Shown in pieces: positions 6,701 to 9,284 of a stretch of DNA of 9,284 nt; position 1 is the first letter of the stretch; every line of letters begins with the position of its first letter. The stretch is from Candidatus Bathyarchaeota archaeon (GTDB lineage Archaea > Thermoproteota > Bathyarchaeia > Bathyarchaeales > SOJC01): assembly GCA_030641425.1 (NCBI GenBank), contig DAOWHM010000083.1, positions 1-9,284 of the forward strand, written 5' to 3'. The translations under genes were made by a program, and so were the position numbers. The notes under the pieces are model-generated. The model was not told where the DNA came from and made no database searches. It was given only the letters and a program-made list of their open reading frames with translations.

Positions 6701-7086
6701 ACGTCACAATATACGCCAATACAACCTCCCTTGCAATGCAAAATGTGACATTGACGCCCAGAAACTCAGCCAATCTCATCTTAGTGTGTAACATCTCAAG
6801 CTTAGCCAAGGGCAACTATACTTTGACTGCTTATGTGACACCTGTTTCAGGGGAAAAAGATATAGAAGACAACACGCTCGAAGATGGCAAGATATTCTTA
6901 ACGATCCCCGGCGATGTGAATGCGGACCGTGAAGTAGACATATTTGACATTGTCGCCATTATTGGGGCTTATCAAGCGACTGAAGGAGACCCGGAATACG
7001 TTCCTAACTACGATATAAACGGCGATGGCAAAGTCGACATTTTCGACATCGTCATCGCTACTGGAAACTACAAGAAAACCTGGTGA
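3727..7086 (+). CDS. Large secreted protein: sialidase-like propeller, three PKD domains, CARDB, dockerin-like end
   Basis: An 1119-residue extracellular protein. Residues 1-25 are a signal peptide (MEKKACLRIVVSFLALALLV). Residues about 80-220 are beta-rich and unassigned; 226-318 resemble an Ig-like domain (GSQVTLTVQWTDPDG). Residues about 325-690 contain repeated beta blades (GVYMKYTSTLNG, GYPYIVFGNRTD, GHVHLVYRRITD, EKVYVHWWTLED) that look like a sialidase/BNR-type propeller, without a confirmed active site. Three PKD domains follow (698-782, 783-868, 869-954), with (Y)(F/L)WDF(A/G)DG at 733, 819 and 905, exactly 86 residues apart. Residues 955-1058 look like a CARDB domain. Residues 1061-1116 are dockerin-like: two calcium loops, D1063-x-N-x-D-x-x-x-D-x-x-D1074 and D1096-x-N-x-D-x-x-x-D-x-x-D1107, each followed by IV. 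About 40 N-x-S/T sequons point to heavy glycosylation. There is no C-terminal membrane anchor, so attachment may be through the dockerin-like module. The function, perhaps glycan binding or processing, is inferred. AGGGAGAG about 8 nt upstream supports the start. Confidence 0.93.
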   Translation: MEKKACLRIVVSFLALALLVLGIQAHNISTGENSVDTELDPQSTIILFKDFNEIQSNDKTTDRYSFKRSLVSRSTGTGAIYWVDFYDSFENTSWIFTGDYPYLANDTDSYIASVTVGNCSWFHFQDTNLTQTQTAYLMIEWKTFTIKPSEEAKLFLDNGVDEEDLGSYNLTLEFRWTRINVTQTLGTILKVDNAKLKISSLQAGLFRVIVRRAYLQIYNGPVPLQVNTVAIGRPGSQVTLTVQWTDPDGLSSYSLNHNASGAWLNSNLTASLAGKTGWSNHTVTLPSNTASVLAYRFWVNDTNDFWERTEVLHVFVLKNFSPELLQIVDNATGSPIAHSYGRKDFYDNATGRFWKFYSDGVYMKYTSTLNGQDWLTPHVVRSVEFGFQFYVYCFNQTIHYVYNSEKVGADLLYRRGILNPNGTISWSMPEQVVVTAGLSQRFYACSVVTDSDGYPYIVFGNRTDPYLKTLNLVRSNYNNGSWETSSGFPMEINENPDADLVSGVALPLPNNEIYVVYCSGGNEEPPRGRLWNTSILGPLEDASALTMPSNYPFCAVSDKYGHVHLVYRRITDRVDYSFRNYTSGSWEVRDEFVTSYLTQEVPDVSTYSWPVIGWNPDSEKVYVHWWTLEDTSGWLKLRNSTGWETRHRILKLDCDYTIFDGDTIVPLSHQNEILLNFVVQNVNGGKEEVYSYLYLNRPPQVDFNVSENIVLTDEIIVFNASESYDPDGLIVEYFWDFADGVNVSRLVVEHSYIDDGNYTVTLTITDDSGASNNTSTIIEVLNRSPVASFTESTETAFTGETIIFNASTSFDPDGSVVEYLWDFGDGNNGSGVSVGHAYMDDRGYNVTLTVTDDDDAKDYITSTKTILNRAPIALFTESAETIPTDEIIHFNASQSYDLDGYIINYFWDFGDGMNSTGIIVEHSYAGNGTYIVTLFVTDDDDSKGNVTATKTILHHDVAIIALYPSKTVVGEGFNFNVNITVSNQGEISETLNVTIYANTTSLAMQNVTLTPRNSANLILVCNISSLAKGNYTLTAYVTPVSGEKDIEDNTLEDGKIFLTIPGDVNADREVDIFDIVAIIGAYQATEGDPEYVPNYDINGDGKVDIFDIVIATGNYKKTW
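5818..6588 (+). repeat. Three tandem PKD-domain repeats, 86-residue period
   Basis: Residues 698-954 of the large secreted protein hold three PKD modules. The WDF(A/G)DG motif recurs every 258 bp exactly. Copies two and three share more (FTES-ET, TKTILNRAP/TKTILHH, TDDDD-K) than either does with copy one, suggesting a later duplication of that pair. Confidence 0.85.
6907..7080 (+). other. Dockerin-like C-terminal module (coding segment)
   Basis: Paired EF-hand-like loops read GDVNADREVDIFDIVAI and YDINGDGKVDIFDIVIA, with calcium-ligand Asp/Asn at loop positions 1, 3, 5, 9 and 12. This matches type I dockerin organisation. In bacteria such modules bind cohesins. No cohesin is visible in this window, so the partner is elsewhere or of a different kind. 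Confidence 0.75.
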
Positions 7087-7105
7087 GATTTGCTTTATAT
7101 TGCGA

Positions 7106-7134
7106 GAAAGCTGGCGAAGCATTATGTTGCTTTC
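7106..7134. terminator. Weak hairpin between convergent genes
   Basis: GAAAGC (7106-7111) and GCTTTC (7129-7134) can pair around a 17-nt loop in the 50-bp gap between the PKD gene and the leftward redox cluster. There is no T-run after it on either strand, so a terminator role is only possible. Confidence 0.2.
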
Positions 7135-7136
7135 GG

Positions 7137-7694
7137 TTATTTAGATCGATCATAATAGATGCTTTTGCCGGTGGCTGAAAGGGGAATTCCCATAATCACG
7201 TTTGCTCTAGGTAGCAGATGAAGCCTTCTTGCAGCAGCTCCAATTCGATACATTATTCTATTGTCCACATTAAGTAAGCTAGCTGTTTTCGCAGCGGATC
7301 CTAAAGCTATCCCTAAATCTAAAGCTTTGAATATACATGCTGGTCCCGTGAAATCTTGTCCTTCTATTTCCCCAGCTTTCTCAAAAGCTTTACAGTCAGG
7401 ATAGCCACAGGCTCCACAGTTGAGACCAAAAGGCTTTGATCCTCTTACACCGATTAACAGAACTACCTCTGAATCTTGGGTATTCCTAGCATCTCTTCTG
7501 AAACCTTCAATATTCCTTTCGGCAGCAATCTTCAGCATTTCAGTCACAACTTCCTCCTTTTCTTTGCCATAGACTGCGACCATGGTAATGTCGTCGATTC
7601 CTGCTGATTTTGGAGCTGTCCTCGCAGAAAGGAGCATCAGTTTTACAGCTTCAAGAATTCCATCTCTTTCTCCCTCTTCGCCTATGATTGGCAT
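7137..7694 (-). CDS. DUF2148 ferredoxin-like [4Fe-4S] protein
   Basis: A 185-residue protein matching the DUF2148 'ferredoxin domain-containing' family. The N-terminus GILEAVKLMLLSARTAPKSA and the C-terminus GIPLSATGKSIYYDR are family signatures. Four cysteines are arranged C93-x2-C96-x4-C101-x18-C120 (LNCGACGYPDC, then GPAC), as expected for one [4Fe-4S] cluster. Lengths near 180-190 are usual for the family. It has no signal peptide and no clear membrane helix, so it is probably cytoplasmic. The biochemical role of the family is not established; electron transfer is an inference. It is the last gene of the leftward cluster, 17 bp after the 49-residue membrane protein and downstream of a CoA-binding/thioredoxin fusion and a flavoprotein, so its context is redox. 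The ATG at 7694 has only a weak GGTAGAG ribosome-binding site immediately before it. Translational coupling to the upstream gene is plausible. Confidence 0.9.
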   Translation of the reverse strand: MPIIGEEGERDGILEAVKLMLLSARTAPKSAGIDDITMVAVYGKEKEEVVTEMLKIAAERNIEGFRRDARNTQDSEVVLLIGVRGSKPFGLNCGACGYPDCKAFEKAGEIEGQDFTGPACIFKALDLGIALGSAAKTASLLNVDNRIMYRIGAAARRLHLLPRANVIMGIPLSATGKSIYYDRSK

Positions 7695-7711
7695 CTCTCT
7701 ACCACTCTGAA

Positions 7712-7861
7712 TTAGGGAATCCCGGCGATCGCAGGTTCAAAAATGCTCTCGACTATCTCTGCAATTAGGGTCAGTTGCCCTGAATATAGGGCTATGGAGA
7801 AGAACGTGACTCCTACGAGTAAGATTAGGGAACCAATAATTCTCTTCTCTGAGATTTCCAT
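7712..7861 (-). CDS. Small single-pass membrane protein (49 residues)
   Basis: This small gene is easily missed. From ATG 7861 it encodes 49 residues and stops with TAA at 7714-7712. Residues 1-7 (MEISEKR) are polar and charged. Residues about 8-28 (IIGSLILLVGVTFFSIALYSG) form a good transmembrane helix, and residues 29-49 are amphipathic with acidic positions (AEIVESIFEP). It has the clearest ribosome-binding site of the cluster, GGTGAGG at 7872-7866, ending 4 nt before the ATG and overlapping the stop codon of the thioredoxin-fusion gene. It is 10 bp after that gene and 17 bp before the DUF2148 gene, so all three are probably one transcript. I do not recognise a family. It could anchor or organise the neighbouring redox proteins at the membrane (inference). 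Orientation is uncertain: the charge pattern weakly favours an inside N-terminus. Confidence 0.7.
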   Translation of the reverse strand: MEISEKRIIGSLILLVGVTFFSIALYSGQLTLIAEIVESIFEPAIAGIP

Positions 7862-7865
7862 CTTT

Positions 7866-7872
7866 CCTCACC
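7866..7872 (-). promoter_or_regulatory. Shine-Dalgarno of the 49-residue membrane protein
   Basis: On the minus strand TAGGTGAGGAAAGATG places GGTGAGG 4 nt before ATG 7861, overlapping the upstream gene's TAG. This indicates coupled translation and is the main support for the small gene. Confidence 0.65.
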
Positions 7873-8690
7873 TAAATGTATTTTTCAAGTTTGTTAGCGA
7901 TCGTCAGTTTGGGGGCTACACCCACAAGTCGATCTACTTCTACACCGTCTTTCAAAACTAGTAGTGTGGGGACACCCATCACATTGAATCGTGTGGCAGT
8001 TTGCGGGTTCTCATCTACGTTTAATTTTCCGAAAGCTATCTTTCCAGCGAAATCCTTGGCTAGTTCGTCGATGATTGGGGCGATCATGCGGCATGGTCCA
8101 CACCAGGGTGCCCAACAGTCTATAACAATTAATGAGTGTTTCTTGACTATCTCGTCAAAGTTGGCATCGGTGACTTTGATTAGAGTGGAGATTTTTTCAG
8201 TAACTTCTATCCTCTCCGCTAGTTCCTGCTTCTTCTGGGCGCGAATCTTTTCCAATTCAGAGTCTCCTTCAAACAATTGATGATGCTCCCTCATAATGCA
8301 CTTGTTCATTACTACTGTGAGTCCTGCCTTTTTTGCCTTTTCGGCTGCTTCTTCATTTACTACTCCTAGCTGCATCCAAATGACGTAAGACTTTCCATAC
8401 TTCTTTTTCAGTTGGATCACTTGGTCAACAATTGAAGAGACCTCTGCTGAAGGCCTGAAGATATCAATGATTTCAATAGACTTTTGAATTCCAGAAGGCA
8501 GACCTAACAAGCTTTTGTGTGCTTTTTGACCTAGAATTTGATCTGCATTAGGGTTTATTGCTACAATAACGTAACCCCGATCTTGCAGATATTTGGCGAC
8601 TTGATAACTATCTTTGTTTGGGCTCTGTGATAGTCCTATAACAGCTACCGTCTTGTAGCTTTTTAAGATCTTTTCGATGGTCTTCTGAAT
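7872..8690 (-). CDS. CoA-binding domain/thioredoxin fusion, probable non-standard ATT start
   Basis: A 272-residue two-domain protein when read from ATT 8690. Residues about 12-138 are a Rossmann-type CoA-binding domain of the YccU/CoA_binding_2 kind: TVAVIGLSQSPNKDSYQVAK at 14-33, INPNAD, DIFRPSAEV at 76-84, WMQLGVVNEEAAEKAKKAGL at 105-124, VVMNKCIMREH. A charged linker helix (about 142-166) leads to a complete thioredoxin domain (about 167-272), with active site WCGPC (C197, C200), DCWAPW ahead of it, and cis-proline P241 in GVPTLL. It would bind CoA and reduce disulfides; acting on CoA-linked thiols is an inference from the fusion. The first ATG/GTG/TTG in frame is TTG 8510, inside the CoA domain, which would delete the P-loop-like GLSQSP segment. 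The frame is open up to TAA 8708-8706. Translation from ATT 8690 (MQKTIEKILKSYKTVAVIGL) matches the family N-terminus. AGGAG lies 11 nt upstream. CTG 8699 is an alternative but only 2 nt from AGGAG. Confidence 0.85.
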   Translation of the reverse strand: MQKTIEKILKSYKTVAVIGLSQSPNKDSYQVAKYLQDRGYVIVAINPNADQILGQKAHKSLLGLPSGIQKSIEIIDIFRPSAEVSSIVDQVIQLKKKYGKSYVIWMQLGVVNEEAAEKAKKAGLTVVMNKCIMREHHQLFEGDSELEKIRAQKKQELAERIEVTEKISTLIKVTDANFDEIVKKHSLIVIDCWAPWCGPCRMIAPIIDELAKDFAGKIAFGKLNVDENPQTATRFNVMGVPTLLVLKDGVEVDRLVGVAPKLTIANKLEKYI

Positions 8691-8701
8691 TTTAAGCAGA
8701 A

Positions 8702-8706
8702 CTCCT
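8702..8706 (-). promoter_or_regulatory. Shine-Dalgarno motif ahead of the fusion gene
   Basis: The minus strand reads AGGAG here, overlapping the in-frame TAA at 8708-8706. It is 11 nt from ATT 8690, 5 nt from CTT 8696 and 2 nt from CTG 8699. It shows that initiation occurs in this neighbourhood rather than at TTG 8510. Confidence 0.55.
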
Positions 8707-8732
8707 TAGGTGAAGGCGTAAGTAATCATTGG

Positions 8733-8740
8733 TATTTATG
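8733..8740 (-). promoter_or_regulatory. Putative TATA box of the fusion gene and downstream cluster
   Basis: The minus strand reads CATAAATA here, within GAAGCATAAATACC. It would start transcription near 8708-8714 and give a leader of roughly 20 nt containing the AGGAG motif. The cluster from the fusion gene leftward may thus be transcribed independently of the flavoprotein gene. Confidence 0.45.
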
Positions 8741-8750
8741 CTTCGTTCCT

Positions 8751-9284
8751 TCATTCTTCTCTCTTCACGATTTGTCGTGCTGCAATTACACCTGAGATAG
8801 ATGCTTGGACGAGTCCACGTGTTAATCCGGCACCGTCGCCGATTGTGAATAGGTTCCTGATTGGCGTTTCGAAGCATTTGTTTAGTGTCAGTTTTGAAGA
8901 GTAGAATTTGACCTCTACGCCATAGAGTAAGGTGTCCGTTGAGGCAATGCCTGGTGCGATCTTGTCTAGCGCGGCTAACATTTCTCTTATGTCAGTTAGA
9001 TATCTGTAAGGTAGAACAAAGCTGAGGTCACCTGGAGTTGCGCTTTTTAGTGTAGGTACAACTGTGCTTCGCTTTATCCGCTCTTCAGTTGATCTTCGTC
9101 CTGCTTCCAAATCGCCGAGCCGTTGAATAATGATGCCTCCACTCAATAGGTTAGTTAGTCTTGCAATGTATTTGCCATATGCAATTGGTTCTTTGAAGGG
9201 TTCAGTGAAGGATGTGCTAACTAGGATGGCGAAATTTGTGTTTCCAGTTTTATGTTCCGCGTAGCTCTGTCCATTTACAGTAAG
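8751..9284 (-). CDS. FAD-dependent dehydrogenase, COG2509 type (C-terminal part)
   Basis: Partial: the frame is open to the window's right edge, giving the last 177 residues; the true start and the N-terminal FAD-binding GxGxxG region lie outside. Recognised by segments typical of COG2509 flavoproteins: LTVNGQSYAEHKTGNTNFAI at the edge, EPIAYGKYIARL, SGGIIIQRLGDL, PTLKSATPGDLSFVLPYRYL, LLYGVEVKFYSSKL, and the C-terminal FAD-binding motif NLFTIGDGAGLTRGLVQAS followed by SGVIAARQIVKREE. These are NAD(P)/FAD-dependent oxidoreductases whose substrate is not established. The stop is 60 bp before the fusion gene's likely start, on the same strand, so it may belong to the same operon, although a TATA box lies in that gap. 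A TTG at 9146 is an internal codon, not the start. Codon use matches its neighbours. Confidence 0.88.
   Translation of the reverse strand, partial: LTVNGQSYAEHKTGNTNFAILVSTSFTEPFKEPIAYGKYIARLTNLLSGGIIIQRLGDLEAGRRSTEERIKRSTVVPTLKSATPGDLSFVLPYRYLTDIREMLAALDKIAPGIASTDTLLYGVEVKFYSSKLTLNKCFETPIRNLFTIGDGAGLTRGLVQASISGVIAARQIVKREE

Noticed and set aside
7876..8280. 134-codon plus-strand frame opposite the thioredoxin domain
   Set aside because: It is the antisense shadow of a clearly recognisable thioredoxin.
8508..8510. TTG 8510 as start of the thioredoxin gene
   Set aside because: The conserved CoA-binding N-terminus continues 60 residues upstream in frame, and no ribosome-binding site precedes this TTG.
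9144..9146. TTG 9146 as start of the flavoprotein
   Set aside because: Family-typical sequence continues upstream to the window edge; the gene is cut by the window.
1..9284. CRISPR array, tRNA, rRNA, insertion sequence or toxin-antitoxin pair
   Set aside because: I read for regularly spaced short repeats, cloverleaf-like segments, transposase motifs and small paired genes and found none.

Overview
The window looks like a chromosomal piece of an uncultured archaeon, most likely from the Thermoproteota/Bathyarchaeia side. This is inferred from TATA-box promoters about 25 nt ahead of short leaders, a small Lrp/AsnC regulator, a DUF2148 iron-sulfur protein, and N-glycosylation-rich secreted proteins with PKD, CARDB, InlB-like and dockerin-like modules. 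No rRNA or tRNA is present to fix the taxonomy. Base composition is moderately AT-rich and fairly even.

Layout. (1) 1-192 is a leader holding a promoter and ribosome-binding site. (2) 193-1578 (+) is a surface protein with signal peptide, DUF4114-type domain, three InlB-like repeats and a C-terminal membrane anchor. (3) 1671-2147 (-) is an Lrp/AsnC regulator, convergent with it. (4) 2148-2432 is a divergent intergenic region rich in TATA-like boxes and inverted repeats. (5) 2433-2948 and 3010-3585 (+) are two unrecognised cytoplasmic genes, the second with an N-terminal coiled coil. (6) 3727-7086 (+) is an 1119-residue secreted protein: signal peptide, beta-rich modules, sialidase-like propeller, three PKD domains, CARDB and a dockerin-like end. 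(7) 7137-9284 (-) is a redox gene cluster: a partial COG2509-type FAD dehydrogenase, a CoA-binding/thioredoxin fusion, a 49-residue membrane protein, and a DUF2148 [4Fe-4S] protein.

How they may work together. The two large secreted proteins are probably cell-surface or extracellular carbohydrate/protein-interaction factors. One is membrane-anchored. The other has no anchor but ends in a calcium-binding dockerin-like module that could dock it to another surface protein. The leftward cluster joins a flavoprotein, a CoA-linked thioredoxin and a cysteine-rich Fe-S protein with very short gaps downstream of the fusion gene, suggesting a cytoplasmic thiol/electron-transfer module, possibly tied to the membrane by the 49-residue protein.

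The most unusual observation is the CoA-binding/thioredoxin gene. Its conserved N-terminal half has no ATG, GTG or TTG anywhere between the upstream stop codon and a point inside the domain. It therefore needs a non-standard start (best candidate ATT at 8690), a sequence difference, or an unusual expression mechanism. Gene callers will truncate it by about 60 residues.
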